Assembly: GCA_016859345.1 (NCBI GenBank) | Contig: CM029131.1 | Coordinates: 10,696,533-10,760,532 of the forward strand | DNA length: 64,000 bases | Direction: 5' to 3' | Origin: Istiophorus platypterus | Taxonomy: Eukaryota; Chordata; Actinopteri; Istiophoriformes; Istiophoridae | In this document: one piece after another, positions 49,695 through 62,241 of the stretch | Numbering within the stretch: position 1 is the stretch's first letter | Layout: each line of letters starts with the position of its first letter | The notes under the pieces: model-generated | What the model was told of the DNA's origin: nothing | Seen by the model: only the letters and a program-made list of their open reading frames with translations | Databases searched by the model: none | Position numbers and translations under genes: made by a program

Positions 49695-49723
49695 ATGCAC
49701 CAGGATGCTGCGTCTCCACCGGG
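49695..49723 (+). CDS. nckap5: Candidate short alternative first coding exon 1c of nckap5
   Basis: The ATG at 49695 codes for MHQDAASPP plus two bases of a glycine codon and meets a strong donor, GGG|GTAAGA. The exon ends in phase 2, exactly what the exon at 62312 needs, so the joined protein would read MHQDAASPPG-EKLAVARL and lack the exon 2 segment. A 4-codon upstream frame (ATG at 49680, TGA at 49692-49694) abuts the ATG directly, and the start context is weak (T at -3). Another ATG at 49705 is out of phase. The purine-rich leader and the TATA motif at 49015 upstream fit a first exon. Phase agreement alone has a one-in-three chance, so confidence is limited. A non-coding RNA is an alternative. 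Confidence 0.3.
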
Positions 49724-49996
49724 GTAAGAAGTGGACAGTCGTCAGCATAGATGACACGACAAAAATTGCATTATTTCCTTGGCAACTGCACGATTTTACT
49801 GTCTTGCTGACTGATGGTGCTTGTTTGGGGATGGGGGGGGTATGTATTTATATGTGCTTCTGTCCTCTGAAGAACACGGGTGCACTCGGCTCTTGCTCGT
49901 GCCTAATTCAAGGTGGCTTAATGATTTCTTTCCCCCCGGCTGCACCCCCGTCCACCGTCTTTACATTGTCCTGAGCTGCTATTTTCCCCTAACAAT

Positions 49997-50018
49997 CCCC
50001 CCCCCCCCCGGGGGGGGG
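49997..50018. repeat. C13-G9 homopolymer palindrome
   Basis: Thirteen C are followed directly by nine G, a self-complementary block. Confidence 0.93.
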
Positions 50019-50019
50019 C

Positions 50020-50814
50020 ATATTTCATATAGCAGTGCCGTACACATGTGCAGGGGGATGATCTCTGATTTGTGCTGAGCCCGATTACAGAGTTGCACAG
50101 GGAATCGCGTGTCCTGTTGCTAGTGGCAACAGCATGGGGCCGGGGTGCTGCTAGACCACTTTGATTCTGATTGATAACAGAAGGAAATGGATACCCGTCG
50201 CTTAAAGCGGCGGTAAAATAATCCCGCATCGCGAGGGATTTGTATGTGCAGGAATGCATGTGGTCCCCTCCCTCCGCTCCTTTTCTTGCCTTATACTCTG
50301 TCTCAGGCAGATTAAGATTTTTCTGTCCAGCCCACTAATCCCTCGCTGAAATGACTGGTGTTGAACTGGGTGTGGATACAGCTAAGTGGTGGAGAATATG
50401 GATGGATTATGGGGATACAGTCTCCCTGTTATGGTCGGTGTATCCGCGGCACCTTATTAATGTGGCGTGAAGTGCTGCAGTGCTAGTGTCCATATGTCAA
50501 AGTCGTTGCAGGTCAGGGGTCTTCCCTCACAGTCAGCTATATACAGAAAGAGCCTAGGATGCTTGCAAATAACACACCAGCAATGCCAGTTGTAGGATTC
50601 TGGACACTGGCTTTATATTTTTAGCCGGATTTGTTATCTCTAAAAACAGAACTGCAGGGGAACATGAAAACGAGAGCATGGGAGAATATGGGAGGTATCA
50701 TCACTCTCTTGCTGGTGTTGACAAAGTGCCAGATAGAAATGCCATTCTGTTCTGAGTTTTTTTTTTTCTTTTTGCCCTGGGAATGGGTGCTTCCCAACAT
50801 GAGAGCAAAAAAAC

Positions 50815-50845
<31 letters not shown>

Positions 50846-52840
50846 AGCATCTGCCATGTAGTTGATGCTCTACAGCTGGAAACGCCAATGGATGTTAACG
50901 ATCTAAGTGAAGGGCAGTATGCTACAACAGTTGTGTAGGAGGGTAAACAAAAGCTTCAGGAATCTAGCATAACTTACATGGAGAAAGATGTTTATTGGGC
51001 TGACTTTTGACCCTAAATGTTTTACAGTAGTACTACTGAATACCAAACTTCCAATATCAGCAGTGTAAATGCCCCAAAAACTTGAGGTGTTAAGGAAAAC
51101 TACCAGCTAAAAAGTCATGTGGCTCCAAACAAATACTTAATCTACTTTCAAGATCTTGGCGGTGTACACCGAGTTTTATCAATATCAACCCTGTGACTTA
51201 TCATCCTTGAGAGCTAATTGGTTGGTGGCATCTGTGACCCAAGGGAAATTCCTGTCTTCCATGACTGCACTACACACGTTACACAATGCAATAAATGTAC
51301 AACTTGCATGCGTTTTAAGCTCAAATCTCTAATCTCCAATATAGACTTCAGTTGAGCTCTCACCAGCCGGCGACCAGGGGCAGAGGTCTATCAGATATTT
51401 ATCTCAATTTTCATGTTTTTGGATTGTTTGTACAATAGCCAACACCATCGCTTACCAAAGGCCAAAGGAGAGCACCCATTCAGTCCAGCATCTATTTGGA
51501 CAGCGTCCACTCAAAGCCTTTATTTAGAGCAGAGCAGCAGCCAGTGATATCATCCCGCCACTAGGGCAGATGTGTTGCTGCACTGGGCAGTTTGAGCCCG
51601 CTGCCCCCTGAAACCTACCTGGGGATTACTCGATAAGAGGATTGCCGAGCGCAGGGATTTGATTTTATAGAATTAAAACTGTAATTCTCTCCATCCCTAC
51701 CATGCCACAGTGCAGCCATTTCTCCACGTTATTATTTTCTCCCCCGCTGCCATGTTCTCGTTTGACCGACGCGTTCCGTCACCACATCGTGTGTCCTACA
51801 TTTGAGCAGTTTTGATTTAGAAGTAACGGGACAAGCACATTTGTCCCGTGTTTGAGTGGAAGGGCCGAAGTCCAACATGGCCTAGATGCTGTCGTAAGCT
51901 CTATGATACAAAGGCAGGTTCCCTGGATGAGACGGGTTCATCGGTCACAACTCTAAGTGTGTGCGGGGCCTTTTTTGCCGGGTGCCAGACGCCTTGCCAG
52001 TTGGCATAATTAGAGCAATAACCATTAACCAAAACACCAGCCCAGAAAAGAATCTGACGAATAATACAGTCAACAAAATTAGGACTACTCCCGGAGATCA
52101 TACTGACATGTGCTTTTGTATTTCCTTCCACCCCTCCGAGTCTTGTCCGTCACTTTGCCTCTTGCCCCTCTACATCCGATTTTCCCAACTTTTCCTCCTC
52201 CCCTTTCGTCTCCTCCCTGTATGTGGCGCTCTGTAGTCGGTGACCCTCGGCCAGCATATTGGGCTCAGGTCAAACTGAATTACTGAGGAATGTTCCCCTG
52301 TTCAATGGCCGGCCCAGTGGGCCTCAGCATGGGAGCACTTCCCCTTCATTGACAGCCAGGGGACTTTCATTTTGAAGGAGGGGGGGGGGACTCCTTCCAG
52401 ACAACTTTCCCATGTAATTCTCACTGTCTCTACGACGTTCATCGGCACCGTGGAGCCGTGAGCCGATTTAATGATGTGTACGTGTGAGGCACATCTCAGG
52501 ATCTCCCCAGCTTGGGCCCTGTTGAGACGCTCTGCTTCTGTGACTGCAGGCCATCCAGCTCAATTAAGGGTGCTTTGAATGCATTCCTCCCCTTAGCCTG
52601 CTCCACATTTATCTTCCCCCACGAACAGCACGTGGGAACTCTAAAAACAGTCAGAGTCCTGCAGAGCTCTCCGGGGCTGGTATGAACCTGTTTTCGCAAA
52701 AATGGCATCCGAAAGAAAACCAAAATAGCTCAATAAAGGATCTTGACAGCCTGCCAGGCTGTGTATTTTCGATGCCATAGAACCAGAACACGCTGTGTCC
52801 CAGCTGAAATCTCACGCTTTGTGTTTCACCGAATGCTAAC
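50020..52840. other. Intron sequence, nothing specific seen
   Basis: Mostly unique sequence with a T-run (50758-50767) and an AAAAC run (50808-50840). No exon or repeat family recognised. Confidence 0.45.
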
Positions 52841-52849
52841 AAGTTGGAA

Positions 52850-53110
52850 ATCCAGGAAAATGGGCCTATCCAATGTCTTTTCTCTATGTCTCCTGTTGGC
52901 TTAACTTAGAGTAATGTCACTCAGGAAAAACATAAAGTTTAATGGTCTGACACAATTTATAACCAATAAAAGGCTTTTATTTGCTAGCTATCAATGGCTT
53001 ATTGCATGCACCGACTGTTTTGCCCGGAGACAAAGCTCTGCCCAGACACCCTCGCCGACTGCTTAGTGATGTCATTAGAGCCAGAGCATTTTTGTGGTTT
53101 CTAAATGCAT
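52850..53110. other. Candidate conserved non-coding block
   Basis: Repeat-free block with ATAAAGTTTAATGG, CAATTTATAACCAATAAAAGG and CTTTTATTTGC words; no open frame of note. Confidence 0.2.
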
Positions 53111-53829
53111 GAACTCGCTCCATGTGAGTTCACCAAGGTGCGAGGACTCGGGGGCTGCTTTTGCAGTTACTGCTTTTAAACTGCCTGTTTTCCAGCTAGA
53201 TGTGGAATAAAATATAATTTCTCTCTGTATAATGGCAGTTTGAGTATCTTGGCTCGCAGACATAAACTTTTGTTTTCCCTTTATAAAAGCTTTTGTTATA
53301 TCTCTCGTATTCATGCCTTGCATTTTATCTCTAGGGAAAAAAAACAGAACCCCAAATTGGATTTGCTTTTTAGGTCATCGTCCCTGCATGTCAACAGTTT
53401 ACAAGATAATATGTTGTTGTCCTTGTTTACTACACACAGACATACTTCCACAGGCACATGCATCTCACAAGTTTGTAGATCAAAGCGGTCGAATCCCACT
53501 TTGCGAGCTTTCCCTCTCGTTTCATATTTCATCCCCCTGTCACGGCGATACTTTCAGTGGCACAGGCCATTTAGGAGGTTGGAGAAAGGGGTCAGCATTG
53601 TATTTGAGGTTGTGCGGGGCAGGGAACGTCAACAAACTTCGGCTCCCCACCTTCTCGGCTGTAAATCATTAGATAATAGCGGGAGGGAAACATGCAGGAC
53701 CCCATCCAGTGGCTGGAGGTGTTGGCGCAGCTGGAAAGGAAATGGATAAAGGCTGCTGGAGAAGCTCACCTTCGTGCAGTAAAACTCTTTTTCAAACACC
53801 TCCCTTGTCGCCCTCGAGTTCTTTAAGCC

Positions 53830-54115
53830 ATTTGGTGACACTCTTTACTTAGGGTGAATTACAATGAGCGCAATAACTTTTAATTACTTGATTACCGGAA
53901 TGCCAGAGTGCCAGAACCAGAACGCTATAGCAATAGTCCTTCGACAACTGAAAGAACTGATAGAACCTTTTATCACTGTCTATATATCCTGTAATTTGAA
54001 CTCATTAGAATTGTTTCGGAGAGTTTTCAGGTTTTTCTATCTAGAGACTGAGAGCTACGTGATGGACTTGAACCTAGCGATGCAGCGAACTGATGCAAAA
54101 TCTGCAGAATAGACA
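53830..54115. other. Candidate conserved non-coding block with chance 82-codon frame
   Basis: Contains ACTTTTAATTACTTGATTACC (TAATTA at 53881-53886) and repeat-free sequence. An 82-codon frame (53864-54112) starting MSAITFNYL is open but has no recognised homology or splice-site logic. I read the block as possible enhancer rather than coding. Confidence 0.25.
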
Positions 54116-54674
54116 TAATTATCACAAATTAACTTCTGTAACAGCTGCCCGGCAACTTGTATACGCAAAAAAGAAAAAACACCACACATGCAGCCAGGGC
54201 TGGGGTAGAAGTTGAGATGGCAGATCCTTTGCTCGAGTGCTCCCGTTTACCGCACTTTTGTCTCTATTGTATTCGCCGCTGCCATTTGTCTGCCTCTGTA
54301 AAGGGCTACTGTTTGCCCGCCTCTCTGAAAACGATGTGTTGACAGCCGGTGTAAAACACCCCGTAGCCTTTGCACGGTCTCCATGAGTCAGCAGAACCTT
54401 CTAGTGTTACGGCACAGTAGTAAATGTGAGTCCCCGCTCCCCAATTACTTCAGCCCAGGCCCGGCCCAGGGTGTGAAAGGCAGAACAATGCGCCAAACGT
54501 GTGAGTTACATACGGCATGTGGGAGACTTTCTCCGGCGTTCCAGCGTTCGCTTTTCAACCTGTCTCTTGGCAGGAAGTCGGACCAACTAATCAGCTAGCT
54601 GGACACGCAGGGGCCCGTAAATCAGTGAGCGAGTTCTGGAAGGTATGTCCCATAGGTTCCCCCAGCCACCCCCC

Positions 54675-54709
54675 CCCACCGCAGCCCACCGCAGCCCACC
54701 GCAGCCCAC
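54675..54709. repeat. 10-bp tandem repeat CCCACCGCAG
   Basis: About 3.5 copies in direct tandem. Confidence 0.9.
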
Positions 54710-54719
54710 GGTCACCCAG

Positions 54720-57700
54720 GCAAAGTCGCCTCAAATGGAGCACTTGTCGGATTGGTCAGGTGCATCTGAAACACACTCCTCCAACACCTTTGTCTGGACG
54801 GGCTTTTCACTTTCTTAATCCAAGCATCGTGCCCACTTTATGCTCGGCCAAGTGTGCCAAATTGAGAGAGGATCCAGGATTTGTCCTCTCTCGAGCTCGC
54901 TTCCATTCTCCACAGAACCTTGCTCTTGACACTTCCTACAGGTATGTGTACAACCGGGTGCAAAACCACAAATGCTTTTAAGGAGGGCTCATTTATCTCC
55001 ATTTGTATGATTAATCACGTATTTTCCCACCTTTGCGACGGCAGGTTTTTCTCGCCGCCAGGTATAAACACTTGCGCCCTCAGACACGATCAGACGTCAC
55101 GTCACGCGAAACTAGCTCATTTCAAACACATCACCCCGGCCTTAACGCCCCTTCTCAGCAGAGATCTTTCCACGTACCTCGGCGGGAGCGTAGCTCCTGC
55201 AAAAGTCGGTAAAGTAAAACGGGCTTTGTTTGCCCTGTCTGAATGCACCTCGCAAAACACAGGTACACTCCTAAATCATGCGGTAATTGCAGTCCGGCGT
55301 GAAAGGTGCCTTACTTAAACTCAATTATGTGTCTGAATTTGACAGAAGCTAGACAAACACCATCGGTGGAAAAGCTTAAATACATAGTCAGGATTATTAC
55401 CTGTTGGAATGCGAGTTTGTCCTTTGACAAACCCGATTTCAAAACAAGGTATGTCTGGTTGAATGTTTCTTATCTTTTTCTTTTTTGGGGGGTACAACTT
55501 GCTCTATCTATCATAGTTTTTCTTTTTCTTTGGTATCTGGGGCTGCTGAGGTCCAGCAACAGTGTGGAGTCATCTCTCTCTTATTTTTCGGGCATAAAAT
55601 ATTCAAAACCGTGTAAGTGTGTGTGCATGTCTCTGCATATCTTTGCCAGAGTGTTTGTACATGTGTGCTCATCCATGTGTTTATGAGTGCCCCTCGTGTG
55701 TTGGTGTCTGGCTCCCGTCCTCGTTCTTCCCGAGCCGCGCTGGTGAGTAAACCCTCTCGACAGACAGGCGGGCGGGTGCCGCGACCACGTTAGAGGCACA
55801 TCTGCTCGTCCGCAGCGCTTCGTTTCGTTTCGTCTGGACGGGAATGCGTCTGCGGCTTTGAAACAATTGAGGTCAGGCCCCGCTCGCGGAATAAGAAAAC
55901 ATTTAGGGAGACAGACAGTCAGGCAGGGGTAATCCACGCTTGGCGAGCGCATTCCTCGGAGCTCAGGAGGAGTCTCGGAGGATTCCTCATGTCTGATTTT
56001 TGATGCAGCGCGATGCACTTTCATCTGATCCTGCCCTACAAAACAATATCTTCAAATCATTGTCCTCACTCTGGTTTTGCAGATAATTCCCTAGAACTGT
56101 TTACAGGTACCGAGACAAATCTTCGTCACACCGAACGCATCCGTTGTTCACGTGCTCTGAGATAATGTCGGTCCCTCCTGCGAAAAGAACTACAAAAAGC
56201 TCGTCCAGCGTTTTTGTGTTGCACCCAATGAAATGAAGCCATCCAGCAACGAGACTCCGGTAAAGCACTGAGGGCTAGATGTTATCAGGGAGGGAAAGCA
56301 TAAACAGCTCAGAGCACTCAACATTTTGTTGACTTTGGATAATTCTTGCTAATCATGATCATCTCAAACCCGTTTGACTGCATTACTCAGTGTGGTGCGC
56401 ACGTGTCCAAACAAAAGTCCAATACAGAGCTCCATACATTAGAGGGAAGTATGAGGAAGGGAAAAAGTCGCGAGGTTGTTTAGATGACCTACATTGTTAC
56501 TGAGTTTTGAATCTTTCTAGGGCCTTCTGGAGTCTAAATCCTCATCAGAAAACAGCTTTTTTCTTCAAAACGGTGGCGTGATAGGAAGGTAATTGTCACA
56601 GATATATTTATTTGATCATTTTCAAAGAGGTGACGCACATGTAAATGCAATCAGACAAGCGTCCTTACAATCACTTGAACATGACGTGATGAATTTTCCT
56701 CCAAGCACAGGGAGCAAAAATGTGTTGATTATAAAAGCCTCGTCTTGTAAAGGCATCGACAGGCCACATGGCAGCTTGGAAAGGCGTGTGTTCTTTGTGC
56801 GCTGGCGGCGGGACCTCATCGCATTTCACCTCGTCAATAATTGATGGTCTGCCGCGGTGAGGTAAGGCTCATTGTGCCTGGCTGGCCGGCCCACCGGCCT
56901 GGCGGCTGGGTGTGTTAGTTGCCGACGTGTGGCTCCTGTTTTTTGGGTCTTTTTCTGTTTTTTCCTCCTCCGGTGCAGACGGGGAGACGGGGAGGTCAGG
57001 AACCAGCTGCGGCTGAGGCGGCGGGAACAGGCGCGGGCCGCCGTTCGGCGTCCACGGTGGCGCTTTCCCGGTTGATTGATTGGACCTGCCTAATGCACTG
57101 GGGCCAATTGAGTAGTCACAGATGTGCTGGCCCCACCCTCGGACGCTTGAAACAGATGAAAATGTTTTTGCCGAGGGCTGAAGCTCATTATGATGATGCC
57201 ATCTCAGTATGTGGTGTTCGACTGCAGAAAGGAATTTGTCCATTTAAATCTTTAGGATGAAATCACTGGAAACCACACAGATATGAGAGAAATGTTAGTT
57301 ATGCGAGATGTAAAACTGCTCAGTTTTTGATCTAAAAATATGAAATGGGACATTTTTTTTTAGCCACAAAGATGACGAAGCCCTTTTCGCCCTGTTCTCG
57401 ACCTCAACCTTCCCGGCAGTTGTAACTCTGTTTTCCTGTCAGACCGGGTTGGATGTTATAACTTATCAAACGCCTCGGTAGGCTCATTGTTCAGCACCGG
57501 GGACTGGGGTGAAATTTTGGATCGGTGCAGGAGGTTACATAACACAGCTGTAGGAGGATTAAGGATGGGAATGACCGGTCCAGAGCCGGAGGCCAGAATA
57601 TCGCCTCAGAGTCCCTCTGAGCGTGCGTCCTATGTGGGCCACGGAGATTGCGTGAGCGCCGGGGCTCTTAACCCAGCGGGAGTGCAGACACTAATACATA

Positions 57701-58870
57701 AATGCATGGCGACTCCTGCTCCTGTCCAAACGTTTATGCAGCCCCCCCGAGTCACTCTGTGGACATTTGTGGCTCACGCTCGATGTTTCTCTCCCTGTAA
57801 GCTTCAATGACAATGACGAAAAGATGGTTTATATTGATGCCTCCTTTATAAATTCTGTTGGTATTTTTTTTTTTCAGTAAGAGGAACTGCTGCAGGGAAA
57901 GAGCTGAAGCACGATGCGATATTTAATCTGTTAACCTGTTAATCTTTCTACACAGATGAGAGATTGACAACACATGGTAATAAGGTGGTTTACGGCAAAG
58001 GAAATAGGAAACCAAAATGCAAGACACAGCACTTATTTTCTCTTTCATTATGTGCTTAAAAGCAAACAATGTACAATGGATTACACCACCTGTACGGAGG
58101 AGCTGTGATAACAGTGATGAAAACACGGCAAACCATCCGCCTCCCACAACGCAGTTCAAAGCGCAGGGGGTCCAACATGTCTGCTCAGGTTGGGCGAACG
58201 CCCTCGCTTCGATTGATCCTCCCTCAAGCCTGACAGATCGTGTCTCCGCATGCCACGACGCACCGGAGCAAACGCCCCGGCGTGTCGTCTGAGACGGGCG
58301 GGGGTGCGGGTGGGGGTTGGGGGTGGGGGTGAGGAGGGTTTATACAGTGTGGAGGAAACAGGGTTGATCTGCTGTGAATGCGATAAGGCGGCTGTCCGTG
58401 GCCGTTCCGCGCCGCGCTACCCATTTTATCTCAAAGGGAAGGACGCGGTGCTTTTGACGCTGCCGGAGTCGAACACTTAAAGGAGGGAAATGGTCTCTGA
58501 TGTGTACAAAAAGTGTGTGTGGGGGTGGGTGGACAGCAAATGGTGTCAACTAAGATGATGAGCAGAAAACTTGTATGTCTGCATCAAAGCAGATGCTGAA
58601 GCTAAACTTTGCTTTGTGTTTCTTAGCCTGCAGATGTCCTGATTACCAGGGTCGCCGGACATCTTCCGAAACGCGATGGTAGGGAAAAGAGAAAAAGGTG
58701 GTGATGCACTTTGAGAGCCGCCATCGAAGCTCGGCGGGATTCCCTCCTCCTTTGACCTATCGTACTTGCCGTAGTTATTACACCTTCGATTTTTACCTCC
58801 CAATATGGTTTAGATGAGGCGGCCACGATGTTGGCCGATCGCCTGAGCGCGCTCGTTTTCCTTTCCCTGT
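54720..58870. other. Intron sequence, nothing specific seen
   Basis: Several 100- to 150-codon open frames occur on both strands, but none resembles a protein family and none has matching splice signals that I could see. GT- and G-rich low-complexity patches lie near 55615-55680 and 58290-58340. Confidence 0.45.
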
Positions 58871-58879
58871 AAAACCTTG

Positions 58880-58985
58880 TTAGTGTTATCATAACCGTTC
58901 ATAACAATGGCCAATAACTACAAAAATAAGGCCCGAGCAGTAATAATTATCCATTAAAATGAGGCGTTTCTGAGCTCTGAACCCC
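58880..58985. other. Candidate conserved non-coding block
   Basis: Contains AATGGCCAATAACTACAAAAATAAGG, GCAGTAATAATTATCCATTAAAATGAGG; repeat-free and AT-rich. Confidence 0.25.
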
Positions 58986-59970
58986 CTTTTTGGGTGACAT
59001 TTATAAGAACGTGTGTGTTTTCAGCAGAGAACGAAAACACCATAATCAGAGCGCGAGACCCACCGCACATATTTTCCATACGCTATTATAAAATTACTCT
59101 TTGCATTTCCAGCCTTCTGCAAGAGATGGCTCGAGATAAACTCCCTGACATAGAAAAGCGTTTGGGTTGGACTCCCGCCGCGTCCGGCTGTTTTGACAGG
59201 CCGGTTTGCACAGCTGGTAGAAGTTTACGGGGGGAGCGATCGGCAAACCGTCCCCGGTCGACGCGGACTGAGGCGCAAACGACAGACCTCGGAGCGGGAC
59301 GTGTCGGCCCGGACGCATACGCGGCAACGCGCCGAGTGCAACGGGATCAAGGACGCTCGCATGTGCACGTCGGTGCCGTTTCGGATACAATGCGATTCCG
59401 TGGCCTCCATCGATTGGATGCTAATGTGGCCGGCGAGCTTTTGCACCAGAACACTGTTTTGACTGCTGCTTGTGCCAATTACTATAATTATGTTTAACAC
59501 AGAATGTCAAATTGCTCTATATTTGGAGATGATTTTCTCGGGGTGCAGTTGGCTCATGCTCCGCTGCTCCTGGAACATGCCTGTGCATAAGTGGCCTGAA
59601 ACTTAACCCCTTCCAGGGCCGATACTCAGCCATAACACAGACTGGAGGAATGCCAGGCCGGTCCTGTTTAGCAAAACAATATCTGCAGTGAGAAGTTCCA
59701 GAGAGCTTTTCTTTTTTTTCTTTTTTTCCTCACGGTAACGTAATGCCGTAAGCATACAGCATGTGGTAATAGGAAGAGACGTGCATTGTGTAACTGGAAC
59801 ATGAGTGTGTTTTGTCAGTCTCAGGTGTCGAGCTCGCAGTCACAGACACTCTCACACACACAGCTGTGTGCATTTTTGCGCACATTTATGAATGGTAGCG
59901 CAACACCTTCACTTTAATGAATGCTTGTACCCACCCATACACCCGTATTTATTAAGGCACAAACACACAG

Positions 59971-59997
<27 letters not shown>
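59971..59997. repeat. CA microsatellite
   Basis: CA run with degenerate CA-rich flanks (59940-60030). Confidence 0.93.
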
Positions 59998-60003
<6 letters not shown>

Positions 60004-60143
60004 TACGCTCGCACACCAAAACACACCCTTATGTGTCACAGCCTTGACACTTTGCTTCACTTCCTCCTGGATTTGTCACCATCGCACCACCTATTTCACA
60101 ATCGGCGCACCGGGCTGGGCCGTACCCAGTTCAGTCCAGTCCG

Positions 60144-60418
60144 GTAGTAGCAGTAGCAGTAGCAGCAGTAGTGGTGGTGGTAGTAGTAGCAGTAGCAGTA
60201 GTGGTAGTAGTAGCAGTACCAGCAGTAGTAGTAGTAGTAGTAGTAGTAGTAGAAGTAGAAGTAGTGGTAGTAGTAGCAGTAGCAGTGGCAGCAGTAGTGG
60301 TAGTAGTAGCAGTACTGGTAGTAGTAGCAGTACCAGCAGTAGTAGTAGTAGTAGCAGTAGCAGTAGTGGTAGTAGTAGCAGTAGCAGCAACAGCAGTAAC
60401 CGTAGTAATAGGAGTAGT
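60144..60418. repeat. AGT/AGC trinucleotide array, about 270 bp
   Basis: Mixed AGT, AGC and GGT triplets in strict triplet register, grading into AAC/GTA variants at the right end. All frames on both strands are open across most of it (poly-Ser, poly-Val, poly-Leu), which is a repeat artefact and not a gene. Confidence 0.95.
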
Positions 60419-61009
60419 CTGAATTTATTGCTCGACAGTCTTTTTTCAGCCCAGACGGTCGATTCATCCATCAGCTGCACATCCCCAGCTGTGTCTTAAT
60501 CACCGGGGGGGGGTGGTTTTGTCCCCCTCCCCGACAGGTAAGACGCTTCAGAAACAATGATGTCTTGTCAGAGGGAGACGAGGAGATGTTAGTCATGACT
60601 TATTTCGGGGGCCGGCGGAGGCCTGCGGGGGGTTCGGGCGTCCGCTCCGGTGCAGAAATGGGAAAAATGTGCAGGTGATTTCGATTACTTGTGGCTGTGT
60701 GCTGTATAAACTCCTTTATTAGGTCACACCCCCCCATTAGGCTGCTCTCGGTGTGGGAGCAGAACTCGCGCCTCAGCTTGCCTCTCGTTTCTAGCAGAAG
60801 TGTTGATTTTATTTTGGCCCGTGATGACGTGATACAGCTCGTTTGTTGGCAGAAAACAACATTTAGAGCTTATTTAAAACAGCTTATCAATGCTCTCGGG
60901 CTTTTATTTTGTTGCACACTGTTGCAGAAGTGATAATATACGGTTGTGATTGATTTTTGTGTATCTTTTTACAGTTTTGCATCCCATATTCTAGCTCGAG
61001 TAAGATTTC

Positions 61010-61170
61010 CCTTGGGAACATAAACTTTTTTCTTGTCTTCTAATAAATATTTGCTAATTAATGTATTCATTGGCTTAATTATGGCCTCATTAGCATACCT
61101 GGCCATGTGTGGGCGAGGGTGGTAATTGGAGGGCATCTGGCGGCTCATGAGCCTCTTGTGTCAATACACT
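61010..61170. other. Candidate conserved non-coding block
   Basis: TAATTA at 61055-61060 and 61076-61081, plus CTAATAAATATTTGC, CTCATTAGCATACC and GGTAATTGGAGGGC. Dense homeodomain-type cores without simple repeat. Lies 1.1 kb upstream of exon 3. Confidence 0.32.
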
Positions 61171-61622
61171 GTGTGGACACTGTATTAACATCTTTTTGAA
61201 AGCAGTATTTAACATTTGAATTAATGACTTTTGGTCTCAAAACAGCAGATTATGATGATTCAAACACATGTTGCACTGCCAAAGGAGGTTTTTTTCTTTT
61301 TCTTTTTTTCCCTCTTTGAAACATTTATTGTTTTCCCTGCAATATGGACAAAAAAGAGGAGAAGAAGAAGAAAAAAAATAAAGGAGAATGCCAAACAGTG
61401 AATGTGTGTCTCATCCCCGCCTGTCAGATGCGGGGCTGGTTTTGTCCAGGAGCAGTGTTTTCTCTTGTGTTTCAGTTGTTGTGATACCTCAGGAGAAGCA
61501 ATAAAACAGGGTTCTTTATTATCCGCGCTAGTGTGCCAAGATTTATCCCATTAAAGTCTGGAATGCCCTCACGTGGGAAACGGATTGGACGCGCACAGTC
61601 AATTTCTTTGTTTAGCCCAGTT

Positions 61623-61624
<2 letters not shown>

Positions 61625-61655
<31 letters not shown>
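61625..61655. repeat. GT microsatellite
   Basis: Uninterrupted TG run. Confidence 0.95.
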
Positions 61656-61656
<1 letters not shown>

Positions 61657-61805
61657 TGTTGGAGTGAGTCGGTCATGAGTGTGTGTCTGCATGTAAGGCT
61701 CTGGCGTGAGGATGCCCTGCTTTTTGTTTCCTCTGAGCTATTTTCGTCTGGACAGAAGTGCAAGTTCCCTGTATCGTGTGGTCAGTGGATGGCTTCGTCT
61801 TCTCG

Positions 61806-61847
61806 GTGTGTGTTTGTGTGCGTGTGTGTTTGTGTTTGTGTTTTTGT

Positions 61848-61885
<38 letters not shown>
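61806..61885. repeat. GT microsatellite with interruptions
   Basis: Interrupted TGTG/TTTGTG words (61806-61850) then a clean GT run (61851-61885). Confidence 0.93.
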
Positions 61886-61888
<3 letters not shown>

Positions 61889-62241
61889 CTGCTGATTTTG
61901 CTGGCAGGCCCATGTGGTTTCTGCTTTTAGGCAGAAGACAGAGAAAGATGGAAGAGAAATGTGTTGGTTTCTCTCTCACTGGGTCGATATTGACTTTAAT
62001 TAAATATCAGATAATCGATTAGCTATCTCTATTGATTGGTTCATCTGAGAGTCTGAGTGCCTCTTGGTTAGTTAACAAGTTGCTTCAGAGGCTTTTCTTC
62101 CTTAAAGAGTGAAACTCTTGGAGAAAACACGAGTTGCTTCTTAATTTGGTGTAAAAACACGGAGTTCGAAACTTGGCACTGAGACATATCGATGTCGATC
62201 CGACTGTGTTACTCGCTGAACGCCGATCGCACGCTGAACCG

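Noticed and set aside
49600..49974. 124-codon open frame over candidate exon 1c
   Set aside because: It begins at GTG rather than ATG, runs through the splice donor, and its first ATG (49705) is out of phase with the exon at 62312.
53480..53510. GGTCGAATCCC resembling a tRNA T-arm
   Set aside because: No cloverleaf could be drawn with flanking sequence.
60044..60499. Poly-Ser (plus) and poly-Leu/poly-Tyr (minus) frames
   Set aside because: Translation of the AGT/AGC array; every frame on both strands is open because of the repeat.
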